NCBI GenBank assembly: GCA_015345905.1
Contig: JADDTR010000019.1
Span: 310,001 to 374,000 of the forward strand
Length of the DNA stretch: 64,000 bases
Direction of reading: 5' to 3'
DNA from: Aotearoamyces nothofagi
Taxonomy: Eukaryota > Ascomycota > Leotiomycetes > Leotiales > Tympanidaceae
Position numbers and translations under genes: made by a program. The notes under the pieces are model-generated. The model worked only from the letters and a program-made list of their open reading frames with translations. It ran no database searches and was not told where the DNA came from. Numbering within the stretch: position 1 is the first letter of the stretch; each line of letters starts with the position of its first letter. Of the stretch, positions 46,068 through 57,188 are shown in pieces.

Positions 46068-46379
46068 GGCATGTTATCATCGGGGTGATCCTTGGCGTAC
46101 GGCAGGAAATGGCAGAGTGGGCGTTTAAGTTCGTGGGATTCAGTAATGGTAGGCATTCTGACGAGTATAATGCCAAGCTTTGTAGCAGTGAAGGGTCGGG
46201 CAGCTTCGACCTAAATTGAAAACAACAACAGAAAAATCACTCAACATTGTTTTAGATTCTATCAGGAATAGAAATCGTTCTCTCCTTCACCTATCAAATG
46301 ACTGACGGAAGGCGTGGGAATATATTGTAAATTTATGATCGTTTAGCGTCTATTGAACAAAGTCCTCTCAAAGATATCA
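46068..46379. other. Convergent spacer
   Basis: 3' ends of the RCR gene (+) and the unnamed gene (-). Nothing seen. Confidence 0.5.
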
Positions 46380-47102
46380 TCAATCCAATTCCATGGCGTC
46401 TGGATCATTATCCGCTACTTGTACTGTTGGTGCCAGGCCATAGCTATTGCCGACCGCAAGGGACGTAGCATTGGTTGGTAGTTTCGCTGCTGTGTTCTCA
46501 GTTGTGGAAAAGTTTGTAGTGGTGGTTCGAGCCATCTCTAAGTCCTTTCTTGCCTTCTCCTGTGCCCGTGCTCTCGTCTCAATGATGGCTTTTCTGACAC
46601 CGTCTTTGTCCTCTGAGACACTGAGAGAGCTTGGTACAGCGTATAAAACGAGTTCGTTGTTCAAATTTCTCCCTGCTAATTCGCCCTCTTTGTTGGCGCG
46701 TATTGAGGCTGGAATGCGGTTATCGCGAAGATGCTTCTCAATGTCGGGAAGAAACACCAGCTTCTTTTCGTCCGATGAGGAATCGCTGTCGGAGAGCTCA
46801 TCATCTAAGTTATAGATATACACTTTGTGCTTCGTATTATCAAGCTGCATCACATCGTCGTCTGTTGGAGGCTTGGTCGGCTGTTCCGGTGTCCTCGGCC
46901 GGGAGTGGCGCTCGACAGGGACATAGAGCTTCTGGCCATTGCGTTCTGGAAGTTGTCAGCGGGTAGTCATTGGAGATGTAATTATCACAATTATCATACC
47001 TAGATTAAGAAGACTCAGCCTCTTAGAGAGGCGTTCGTTGTTGTCCTGGCTATCTGCCTTCCTTTTCCTTATCCTGCCGTCGGCCGCTTGACGACGATCC
47101 AT
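46380..47102 (-). CDS. Unrecognised protein, probably nuclear
   Basis: Two exons: 47102-47000 and 46945-46380; 222 aa. I do not recognise the family by name. The N-terminus is basic (RRQAADGRIRKRK) and leads into RLSKRLSLLNLERNGQKLYV. The most conserved-looking part is about 75-160: NTKHKVYIYNLDDELSDSDS, KKLVFLPDIEKHL and ELVLYAVPSSLSVSEDKDGV, followed by a charged helix (RARAQEKARKDLEMAR). No membrane segment or signal peptide. The splice joint is in phase and joins LLNL to ERNGQK smoothly. It is divergent from alanyl-tRNA synthetase with only about 170 bp to the upstream ATG of that gene, so the two promoters overlap. Confidence 0.75.
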
Positions 47103-47269
47103 CCCATGCTCACAACCTCACTTCCAATTCCAACCACACGAGACTTGCTGAAACACCTGGAAGACTGCGCGCACGGAGTGTAAGCAGACAAGCAGGCAGA
47201 TAATTGATCAGTTGAAGCTGAAGCTGAGCCGTGAGCCGGTCGTACAATCTTGCAAGTTCGAGAGGGCGA

Positions 47270-50200
47270 ATGACCAGTTTTGGTAGTTGGAGAAGTCTGA
47301 GGCCTCGTTTGACTCATTTTCACTTTAGAATCTTCTACAAAAACGACCCGCGATCCGGACGTCACCCCGGGCTTCTACACACAACAACCACCTGTCAACG
47401 ACCCCCGGATCACCACCAGCAGCGTTACCGCGGCGATCATTTCAAGATGGCTGACGTGGTTAAATGGACTGCGCCCGTAGTGAGGAAGCAGTTCATTGAG
47501 TACTTCCAGGGAAAAGAGCACACCGTTGGTATGTGCAACGCCCCATTCCACTATGATCTTCTCTGCGTGCTTTACTTCGTCCCCAAGAATACCCGGCTGC
47601 TTGGAACGACTCGCCCTTCCTCTAGGGCGTCATCAATCGCTTTCCAGGCGCCTGTGATAGCAGGAATAGCCTCATTGTTGCCCCGCCAAATCCAGAAGAA
47701 AATCACCTCTGGGCCCCGTAAAAAGAAGATGGCAACCGACTTCTAGTTCTAGATCATATAAACGGATGTCTATAGCACTAGATATATAATCTTGAAGGTG
47801 ATAGACATCCCGGAGAAACCTTGCTAACCCAGCATTTCTGTAGTGCCCTCTTCTTCTGTGGTCCCCCACAATGATCCTACTTTACTCTTCACCAACGCCG
47901 GTATGAACCAGTTCAAACCAATCTTCCTCGGCACTGTAGGAAGTACAGAGGCCTTTGCTAGTCTAAAACGAGCTGTGGATACTCAAAAGGCAAGCCCTTT
48001 TACCCACTATCACATGTCACGTGCCCTCTACTAACCATACTGTAGTGTATACGTGCTGGTGGAAAACACAATGTAAAGGCTTCTTAACATGGCTATCGCT
48101 ACCATGCTTATGCTAATATGTCTAGGACCTCGATGATGTTGGAAAGGACAGTTATCATCATGTATATTACTTTGCTTCGCTGACAATTGGAATGTAACTA
48201 ATAGCACACAGACATTTTTCGAGATGCTGGGTAATTGGTCATTTGGAGATTACTTCAAGAAGGGGGCTATTGAAATGTCATGGGAGCTTCTCACTAAGGT
48301 GTTCGGCCTCGACCCCGACCGCCTTTATGTCACGTACTTTGAAGGTAATGAAGCTAGCGGATTAGAGCCTGATCTTGAGGCCAAGGAGCTCTGGAAGGCG
48401 GTTGGTGTTGCTGAAGATCATATTCTCCCTGGAGATATGAAAGACAACTTCTGGGAGATGGGAGAGACCGGCCCTTGTGGACCATGTAGCGAGATTCATT
48501 TCGATAGAATCGGAGGTCGAAATGCTGCTCATCTGGTCAACCAAGACGACCCCAACGTATTGGAGATCTGGAACAACGTTTTCATGCAATTTGATCGACA
48601 AAAGGATAAGTCATTGAAGACACTCCCTGCCCAGCATGTCGATACCGGTATGGGGTTTGAGCGATTGGTATCTGTTCTTCAAAATAAGTCCTCTAACTAC
48701 GACACGGATGTCTTCTCGCCACTCTTCGTGCAGATACAAAAGGTCACCGATGCTAGGCCTTATACTGATAAATATGGCAAGGATGACGTAGATGGCATTG
48801 ATACAGCTTATAGGGTCATTGCCGATCATATCCGCCTCCTGACGTTCGCCATTTCTGATGGAGGTGTACCAAATAATGAAGGACGGGGCTACGTTGTTCG
48901 CCGTGTTCTACGCCGAGGCTCTCGATATGCTAGAAAATATTTTAATGCTGAGATTGGAAACTTCTTCGCAAAGATTCTACCCGCCTTGGTTGAGCAGATG
49001 GGTGAGCAGTTCCCAGAGATAGTTAAGATGCAGTCCGAAGTTGCCGAAATCCTCAACGAAGAGGAGGTCCAATTTGCAAGAACACTTGACAATGGCGAGA
49101 AGATGTTCGAGAGGTTTGCTGCACTGGCCATCAAGAACGGCACCAATAAGCTTTCCGGAGCTGAGATATGGCGCCTGTATGATACCTATGGCTTCCCAGA
49201 TGATCTCACCAAGATCATGTGCGACGAGCGTGGCCTTGCGTATGACGATGCCGAGATTGAGGTTGCCAAACTCAAGGCACGAGAAGCAAGCAAATCCCAA
49301 AAGGAAGGAGCTGTCGCATTCCCTAAGCTGGACGTCCATCAAATATCAGAACTCAACAAGTCAGGCGTGCTGACAACCGATGACTCTCCAAAATTCTCCA
49401 CCAGCCTTACTACAGCCAAAGTTCGATTGGTGTATGATGGCAAGAATTTTGTGAAAAGCACCAAAGATATTCCAGAGGCTAAGTCTTTTGGTCTGATGCT
49501 TGATCGCACCAACTTCTATGCTGAGCAAGGTGGTCAGGTCGCGGATGCTGGCACAATCAGCATTGATGGAGTTGCTGAATTCAAGGTTGTGGATGTGCAA
49601 GTTTTTGGTGGTCACGTTCTTCATAACGGATTTCTCGAGTACGGCAATCTATCTGCTGATGACGAAGTTACTTGCGAGTTTGATGAGATTCGACGGCAAC
49701 CGATCCGCAGCAACCATACTGGAACTCATATCCTAAATCACGCTCTTCGTGAGGTTCTAGGTGACGAAATTCACCAGAAAGGTTCCTTGGTGGACGAGGA
49801 GAAACTTCGTTTCGATTTCTCATACAAGGGTGCTGTCACACTGCCCGAGATTAAAAAGATTGAGGACTCCTCAAATTCATACATTAAACAAAACTGCAAA
49901 GTCTACTATAAAGATGTCGCTCTAGAAATCGCCCACGGCATTGCCGGTGTTCGCGCTGTCTTTGGGGAGACATACCCTAACCCGGTACGAGTCGTCTCTG
50001 TGGGTGTTGACGTCGATACATTGCTCGCAGAACCTCAAAATCCGGAATGGCGCAAGGTCAGCGTAGAATTCTGCGGTGGTACTCATGTTGATCAGACAGG
50101 AATCATAAAGGATCTTGTCATCGTTGAAGAGAGTGGTATCGCTAAAGGTATCCGGCGTATGATTGCGTACACTGGTGACGCTGCTCGCCAAGTCCAGGTT

Positions 50201-50843
50201 ATTGCTCGGGACTTTTCTCAGCGACTGGAGGCACTGGAGGGTATGCCTAATGGTTCTGAGAGAGAGAAGGAGGTGAAGACTACTACGCTAGACCTTAACA
50301 ACCTCAAAATCTCAGTTCTGACCAAGGATGAATTCCGAACTCGCTTCGCCAAAGTACAAAAGGATGTCCTCGACGAGCAAAAAAAGAGAACCAAAGCCGA
50401 ATCTAAGACTGCTATAGACACTGTCATCGAGCACTTCGACCACACAGATAACAAAGACAAGTCTTATTACATCGCACGCCTACCCATCTCCGCCAACTCC
50501 AAGGCTATTGGCGATGTTCTGAACCATTTCAAATCAAAGGCCAAGGACAAGACCGTATATGTGTTTGCTGGCAGCAAGGAGGAAGGCGCTGTTGTTCACG
50601 GCGTCTACGTTGGCACTGTATGTACACACTCATCAAACCTAAAATAACTCCCCTACTAACACCTCTTAGCACCACGCGGATCAGATCAAGGCCGAGGAAT
50701 GGTCTGCTGCCGTTTCCGAAGTCGTCGGTGGCAAATCTGGCGGAAAGCAGCCTACCAGAATGGGACAAGGCGACAAGTCAGAGAAGCTCGAGGAAGCGAT
50801 CGACGTTGCGACCAAGTGGCTCGAGACAAAACTGAAACTTTAA
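47270..50843 (+). CDS. ALA1: Alanyl-tRNA synthetase, cytosolic and mitochondrial
   Basis: Six exons; cytosolic start at 47447: to 47528, 47844-47989, 48046-48072, 48126-48161, 48212-50617, 50670-50843; 956 aa. It charges tRNA-Ala. The class II core shows [52 protein letters not shown] and [20 protein letters not shown]. The editing domain has HxxxH ([14 protein letters not shown]) and CGGTH ([11 protein letters not shown]). The C-Ala domain closes the protein. An in-frame ATG at 47270 adds 59 residues starting [20 protein letters not shown], Arg-rich and typical of a mitochondrial leader. Intron 2 has a GC donor (AAG|gcaagc); exon 3 is only 27 nt. In yeast one ALA1 gene also serves both compartments. 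Confidence 0.95.
47764..47810 (+). other. Hairpin inside the first ALA1 intron
   Basis: GGATGTCTAT at 47764-47773 pairs perfectly with ATAGACATCC at 47801-47810 over a 27-nt loop, just before the branch site (GCTAACC) of a 315-nt intron that is long for this window. No clear snoRNA boxes. Confidence 0.5.
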
Positions 50844-51253
50844 ACTGCTTTTCTAAATGAAATATGAAATATGTGTATCACGATTATCATATCTGTTAGA
50901 GCGCTTGTCGCCTTGGAGGGTTTTTGCCATATATTCGAACATCGAGTTGATAGGTTTCTTTTGGACATGGGCCGACTAGGTCCTTACAAGGCAGGAGTGT
51001 ATCAAGATGAACTGTGGGAGTAAGATTTATATTGCTATAAAGATAGATTCGGCCTTATGCCTAAGCGTTATGCCCTATGTTTAGTTTACAAGGCGATAAA
51101 ATAAGATTTAAATAAGTGGTATATTTACATGTATTGCTGGGTGATGGATGATTCCGAATACGCACGATATCTTTACGGTCATTCCCGCTACAATGAGCAA
51201 GGTGTTTAAGTCATGTATATGGAACACACCATGGGTATCATTGCCATTCATAT
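50844..51253. other. Convergent spacer
   Basis: AT-rich 3' regions of ALA1 (+) and the methyltransferase (-). Nothing else seen. Confidence 0.5.
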
Positions 51254-52862
51254 TTATGCAGTAGTCATGACGCTGGCGTTTTTATACCACGTCAACAGTG
51301 GATTCTCTCCACTCCTCGTCTCCGTCTCCTCTACAAACGCCCACCTTTTCAAGAAGTCCTCCTGCGAGGCGACGCGTGTGAGCTTGCCGGTCAAGGCCCT
51401 ATACATGTTTTCCATGACAGTAAAATTTGTTGGGAAAAGAATATCAAAGTATCCCTGATGCACCTGCGTCTTGTTAGCTTCGATTAAGAATCTGCTTTAG
51501 GGGAGTGCTTACCAGAGGTGTAGTGACCGGTACGGTGCGTCTTTTGTAGCGCGTCTGAACCACGGGCGCATTGACGCCCTTGATCGTGTCAGGAAGAGAA
51601 TGAAAATCGCTTGTCACCAGTCTATGCGCTGGGAAATACTTGGCCAGGATGTCGAAGAACTGCATCAACCTCGTGGGAATATACTCCGGATCCGACAGGT
51701 TCCCCATAAGTGGGATTCTAGTTCTCAGGCCGCGTATGAAACGGCTAGAGGGTAAAGGATGTGGATAATTCCCACCTGTAGCTGCGTGTCTGACGCGAAG
51801 GAACCGTGCAGCAACGGGATCGATAGTAGGGACGTAGAAGTCATAGAAATCACCCTTGTTGTCGATCAAGACAGTGCCTTGTAGAGGCTCCTCAGTCAGG
51901 GGATCATAACGTATGGCATCGTGCGCAAAGTTGTCAAAAACTTCCATAGCTAGAAAGAAGCATGGCGAAGGAACCATCTGATCCCATTCAAAAATTGACT
52001 TGTTGATGATCTCAACCTTCGACGAATGCCCCCTAGCATCTGCGGTTCGAAGGAGTTGTTGCGCTTGGAGAGAGGCTAGGTTGGAGGATATCTCGATGAT
52101 CTTGAATTTGGTTCGGTCATAGACATCCGGTTCTGTGCTGCGGATGTAATCGAGGATGTTGTGCATGAGTGTTCCGTTTCCGGCTCCCATTTCGTAGATT
52201 ATGAGGTCATGGTAGGGAAATTGCGATATCTTATAGTTGGCAACTAGATATCTGGCAATAGCTTCGCCATAATAAGGACTGAACAGCTCTGTGGGAGTAT
52301 GCCATAGTTGTCGTGTCTCGTTGGGCTCTTTTTGGTCGAGCTTGTCTTCGAACTCGGTATATTTCTGCCCAAGTATGCGGTGAAACTCGGGTTCGTCTTG
52401 GATGCTATTGAAATCGAATGGCTTGCCAGGCGTAAAAATGACGACTTGTTTCGAGAAGTACCCATATGAAGGGTTGTATAAACTGTCTAGAAGCTGATCA
52501 GCACCACTATATCATAATAAAACTATCATTGTAGTCTTGCCCTCAATAAAGTCCCGCGTGAGCATCTTTACACGCTTCGGCCTTTCCCTCCTCCCTCTTA
52601 GTTGATCGGCCGTCACCATAGGGTACCTATTATACTCCTCCGACATATCCTGTGGGAACATATCCGTGCGTTGCTGCCAATGGCTCTCGTCATGGCGGGT
52701 TGGCTCCTGTCCAGATCCACGTCCCCCAGCGGACATGGCCCTTCGCTGCATGTGCCGCGCATGGTGTATCCGGAAAGGCAAAGCCGAGTGTGATTTGACT
52801 GATTGACATGCACGATGCCTAAACAGCTGTCTGAAAAGCTGGGTAACCACTGGTGAATCCAT
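51254..52862 (-). CDS. MidA/NDUFAF7-family methyltransferase, mitochondrial
   Basis: Three exons: 52862-52541, 52486-51513, 51463-51254; 501 aa. The core is a SAM-dependent methyltransferase of the MidA/DUF185 family: DSLYNPSYGYFSKQ, FSPYYGEAIARYLVANYK, LIIYEMGAGNGTLMHNILDY (motif I), FFLAMEVFDNFAHDAIRYDP. NDUFAF7 methylates a complex I subunit; this sequence more resembles the divergent yeast YKL162C-like branch, whose substrate is unknown. The N-terminus is Arg/His-rich (QLFRQLFRHRACQSVKSHSA) and fits mitochondrial import. The first intron has a GC donor: GAGG|gcaaga to cttctag|ACAGT, needed to join RDFIE to DSLYN. It is divergent from MCY1 by 192 bp. Confidence 0.87.
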
Positions 52863-53054
52863 GAATATCGTGATCCGATTTCCTAAGAAAAGATGTTGTA
52901 ACGTGCTTCGCTCATGGCTTTTGAAAGTGGCCCAAGCTTCTACCGAGCTTCATCCCGCCTTCAAGTTTATTTTCGTAAGTAACGTTCAAGCACTGACAAC
53001 ACTTTTCTTTCTACAGTTCTTGTAAATATTTGATAATGCGATTACGATGATACA

Positions 53055-54389
53055 ATGTCTCTGACAGATCATCCGAAAGCCTATGGCTCCGCGGCCGTGG
53101 CTGTCGCCTTCGTGGCGGGGATTTGCTTGACGCTGGGCTTCAAAGACCTGTATCCTGACCTCGAGCGCAGATATCAGAGAAATAGGAGAAAGGGCCAGAC
53201 AACCTTATCTGCCAGCGAGCGAGAAGACAGCAGCTATCTGCCCCCAGTGAATCTCGAAGATCATACCCAACGACAATCAATTGCCTCGCTAGCTCCGTCA
53301 ATAGGTGAAGGCATTGAAGGGACCATTGGACATACTCCCTTATTCAGGATCAAATCTCTCTCGGAAGCCACGGGCTGTGATATCCTAGCCAAAGCAGAGT
53401 TCCTCAATGGCGCTGGGAATAGCCCCAAAGATCGGGTGGCACTGCATATGATTGAAGTCGCAGAGCGAGAAGGACTTTTAACTCCGGGAAAGGGAGATAC
53501 CATATACGAAGGCACAGTCGGTAGCACCGGCATCTCACTGGCCGCATTAGCACGTGCACGAGGCTATAAAGCCTACATCTGCATGCCGTCTGATCAAAGC
53601 CAAGAGAAGGTCGATCTATTGCACCATCTGGGCGCACAAGTTGAGAGGGTGAGCCCTGCTCCGATCACCAGCAGCAACCATTTTGTAAACCTGGCACGTA
53701 CGCGTGCCGCAGAACATGCAGCGAAGTGGAACGACGGTAGTAAGGGTTTTTTTGCTGATCAGTTTGAATCTGGTGCAAATTGGACTGCACATTTTGAGAA
53801 CACTGGACCAGAGATTTTTGAGCAGACAGGTGGGGTGCTGGCTGCCTTCGTAGCTGGTGCTGGCACTGGCGGTACTATCTCCGGTGTGGCATGCTATTTG
53901 AAGCAAGAAATCGGAGCGCAGAAAGTTCGAGTAGTTCTATCTGATCCTGAGGGTAGTGGACTGTACAACAAAATTAAATACGGTGTTATGTACTCCGCCC
54001 ATGAGAAAGAAGGTACAAGGCGGCGCCAGCAGGTTGATACAATTGTGGAGGGGATCGGCATCAATCGTCTTACACGGAACTTTGAGCAAGGCCGAGAATT
54101 GATAGATGATGCTGTGAAGGTTACAGATGTCCAGGCAGCGAGGATGGCAAGATGGTTGGTGGAGAAGGATGGAATTTTTATAGGCAGCAGTAGTGCGGTG
54201 AACTGCGTGGCTGCTGTTGTAACCGCTTTGAACTTACGGAAAGAAGGAAAGGGGGGCAGAGTGGTTACCGTGCTCTGCGATAGTGGGTCGAGGCATCTGA
54301 GTAAATTCTGGAAGGAAGTTGGGAGGATGGGTTTAGAAGAGGAACATGCTAATATGGGGCTGTTGGAACTACTGGGCTTGGAGCGATAA
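53055..54389 (+). CDS. MCY1: Mitochondrial-outer-membrane cysteine synthase-like Mcy1
   Basis: Single exon, 444 aa. A membrane segment near the N-terminus (AAVAVAFVAGICLTLGF, about 14-30) precedes a fold-type II PLP enzyme. The PLP lysine is in GAGNSPKDRVALHMIEVAER; the phosphate loop is EGTVGSTGISLAALARARGY; further landmarks are FVAGAGTGGTISGVACYL and GIFIGSSSAVNCVAAV. The family makes cysteine from O-acetylserine (or related substrates) and sulfide. Yeast Mcy1 (YGR012W) is an outer-membrane protein of this type that does not support cysteine synthesis on its own, so the true substrate is open. The N-terminal helix is what separates it from cytosolic cysteine synthase. Confidence 0.9.
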   Translation: MSLTDHPKAYGSAAVAVAFVAGICLTLGFKDLYPDLERRYQRNRRKGQTTLSASEREDSSYLPPVNLEDHTQRQSIASLAPSIGEGIEGTIGHTPLFRIKSLSEATGCDILAKAEFLNGAGNSPKDRVALHMIEVAEREGLLTPGKGDTIYEGTVGSTGISLAALARARGYKAYICMPSDQSQEKVDLLHHLGAQVERVSPAPITSSNHFVNLARTRAAEHAAKWNDGSKGFFADQFESGANWTAHFENTGPEIFEQTGGVLAAFVAGAGTGGTISGVACYLKQEIGAQKVRVVLSDPEGSGLYNKIKYGVMYSAHEKEGTRRRQQVDTIVEGIGINRLTRNFEQGRELIDDAVKVTDVQAARMARWLVEKDGIFIGSSSAVNCVAAVVTALNLRKEGKGGRVVTVLCDSGSRHLSKFWKEVGRMGLEEEHANMGLLELLGLER

Positions 54390-54765
54390 GAATGGCGCTC
54401 ACATGAAGAAAGACGATCTAAGACACCGACACCATTTCAACACCCTTGTCTGCTTGCTGGTATTTCTCTATTATACATACAGAACGTTCAATGTGTAGAG
54501 CCGCTATAGACGAGGCAATCCGCGCTTGATCGACTCGGGTGAGCTTGGCAGGGAGGCAGCACGCCGACGCCCAGTATTTTACGCGGAGAAACACTGCAGA
54601 AAGTATCAAACCCACTGTCGTCATCAAGTGGTATAGCCATACCTCATCCGCCATGCTCAAGAGCCAAGTCTCAATGGTAAATCCATCCATAAAGGGTTTG
54701 CATGGCTGCAATAAGAAGTGAAAGGGGTAAACGTATCGCTCAAGCACAGAGTCATCTTTACATGC
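54390..54765. other. Convergent spacer MCY1 / TFIIS
   Basis: Holds a minus-strand frame with one hydrophobic stretch (rejected as a gene, see below) inside the likely TFIIS 3' UTR. Confidence 0.45.
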
Positions 54766-55839
54766 TCAAGAAAACTATAAACAATATTAGCATATAATTG
54801 TCCCTTAGAACGAAGACAGATAAATAATTATAAGACATACCTTCCACCTATTTCCGCATACCGTGCACTCGCAGAAAGTCGTCATAGGTTCATCAGCACT
54901 TCGAGTTTGCGCTTGACTGTAACTGACTTTCTTCTGCCCACATTTGCCACATTTTAATGCATCACTAATACTCTTCTCTGCCTTCGGTACTTGGGCGTTC
55001 TTCATATTCTCTAACGCTAGCTTATCATCTTTCTTCCGTTGCTCGGCTGACTTGAGCTCCTCGTGGGTCATGACGACAAATCGTTCTGCTGTAATTTCTC
55101 CCGAAATTACGCTTGGGCCCAACTCGCGGTTGGTTTTGACTTTAAGGTTCTGGAAAAGAGAGCGAAGCTTGTTTCTATATTCTGGTGTCTCGCCCTTGAA
55201 CACGACAAAGGCGGCCCGCTCGACTTCCATAGCTTTCACAATGATTTGCGTTGTAGACTCTGTCGACATGAAGGCAAGACCGTTATAAAGAAGACCAATA
55301 CAGTTATCTCGTGTTGGTGTTCCGGTCCTTTTAATATCAACCTCGTCCGTTTCCCACTTCCGCTTGGCTGGGTCCCCTTTGAACCCTTTGGTCTCCACAG
55401 CGGGAGCCGGTGAGGACTTGTCGCCATTGTGCGCTGGAGACGAGGTTGAAATTCTCGATATCTTTTTCTTTTTCTCCGCTTCAACCATCGTTTTCCACTT
55501 CGAAACAATCTCTGAGGCTAATCGCGCAACCTGCTTATCAGGGTTTGTGCGTTGCTTTGCAACAATGATACCAGCCTTGGTTGTCTTCGGACACGTCAGC
55601 AGTGTTCATAGCAGCATCTGGAATGAATTAAATGGAATGATACGAATGTAATAGTCAATCCGCATGCACATGGAATGAACCGTGCAGATGAGACAGGAAC
55701 TTACCCTGAGTATGTCCTCGGTAGGAATAACCTCTGCCTGCAGTTTCCGCATGATAGCAAGAACATTTGCCGAGGGCTGCTTTTCAGTAATTGCTGTTTT
55801 TAAAGAGTCCAGCTGCTCTTCGATATCCTTGCGCTGCAT
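54766..55839 (-). CDS. DST1: Transcription elongation factor TFIIS
   Basis: Three exons: 55839-55705, 55584-54841 and 54774-54766 (9 nt); 295 aa. It rescues backtracked Pol II by stimulating transcript cleavage. Domain I (LW) spans about 1-80 (RKDIEEQLDSLKTAITEKQP, AGIIVAKQRTNPDKQVARLA). Domain II is about 120-240 (GLLYNGLAFMSTESTTQII, AAFVVFKGETPEYRNKLRSL). The C-terminal zinc ribbon has CGKCGQKKV and FCECTVCGNRWKFS, with the invariant RSADEPMTTF whose Asp-Glu enters the Pol II active site. The final exon encodes only Phe-Ser-stop and completes the conserved WKFS end. The second acceptor (cgaag|ACAACC) is not pyrimidine-rich and is the least certain joint. Confidence 0.93.
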
Positions 55840-57188
55840 GGTAGCGGCCTTTGAATGGTCGTGTGCTTAAAGAAAGTGAGGTGATAGATAAATTCCGGGC
55901 TGGAGAGGCTCAGCGAGCAGCCGCAAAGATCAAGATATTAATCCTGAGTAGTATATAGTAGCGACGGTGAGCGTAGAGCTTCGGTAGCTAAGTATTTATA
56001 GATTCGTACGTGGCAGTTGTTGAGATAGTGTTTGCTGAAAAATGATTATTGTCATCGCAAGGCTGATGATTGAAGCTGGCGAGATATGCGGTACGCAGCG
56101 GTCGGGAAGCGACACCAAAAGCCACGCTAGCGGTGAATTGAAATGCCGTGGCCCCGCACGTACTTGACAGCCGCAGACATGACAATGAGTGTATGGGAAC
56201 TTCACACAAGAAGACCGGAGGGCTGGTGGCATATGAGAGATTTCACTTCTAGCCCTAATCTAAAGCCATATGTTGCCGCGGAGGCAAGATCGCGGCTTTA
56301 AACACCAGTACGTGCTTTTGGCTGCTTCGTTATAACTTTATACACAATATCCGACGGCGAGGCTGGAAATGCAAGCCATTACTTAGCAAGTTCATGATGA
56401 GAGTCTCTGAATCCATTACAACTGATGGCTCTAGAGAATGATTGATAATGAACTTATGAAATCTTCAGCAGCAGCCTGCAAGATCCTCAGATATTTAATG
56501 TTGAACCCATGGTAAATTGAAAATGTTGTAGTTAAAGATATTCGGGAATCAGGAGGCCTATATAAGAGAAACACCATTCTACTCAACACCAAACCACCAA
56601 GAATATATTTTAAATCCGATCCCTATATTGACATATAACGGCATAATAGTTACAGTTTCTTAATAATCTTTTACAAGTAAACTAGGGTGAGAAAGTATGA
56701 TACATAGGCCAGTGCATGTGTACAAGGACAAAAGATTTATTATTCTGCATACCACCCATCGGCATCAATGTCGGCCTCTACCATCTACATCATGTTTGCG
56801 AAGGGCCCGAATTCGACTCTCTAACTGAGTAGATGGCTATACGTCCCTACGGTGTCCTGGTTGGGGAAGCACAGGGTGCAATATGTAGGACTGTCACGAA
56901 ATATGATAAATATATACGTGCACGGACCACGTATTCATACTTGAGATACCCTTAGGGACTGGCTCGCAGGAAGCTTGTGACTCAACCTCAAGCATGCTCG
57001 TCCTTATAAATCTCCCCACCAGCCTCATATCCCTCTACAACTGATGCTTCCATTGCCAATTTCGAGGCTACAGATGTATATCATGACCCCGTCTTGAGCC
57101 ATTGATTATACTTTCAAGACAATCCGTCTCGCAGTCAGCCTTGCTCTCTCGCCGAGAGATATCGGCCCTCTCAACCATAACCTCCGCC
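55840..57188. other. Intergenic, 1.35 kb
   Basis: TFIIS promoter and the GFA-gene upstream region. AT-rich between 56.4 and 56.8 kb. Minus-strand frames at 55988-56232 have no features. No gene supported. Confidence 0.5.

Noticed and set aside
47231-47270. Start of the ALA1 long form at 47231
   Set aside because: The codon there is GTG. The first in-frame ATG is 47270, so that was used.
54418-54747. Minus-strand frame with a membrane-like stretch (internal ATG at 54654, 78 codons)
   Set aside because: It begins with GTG, lies in the TFIIS 3' region and has no recognisable family. A tiny real gene is not excluded.
55988-56232. Minus-strand frames of 73-78 codons with paired cysteines
   Set aside because: Two overlapping phases, no family match, no splice support.
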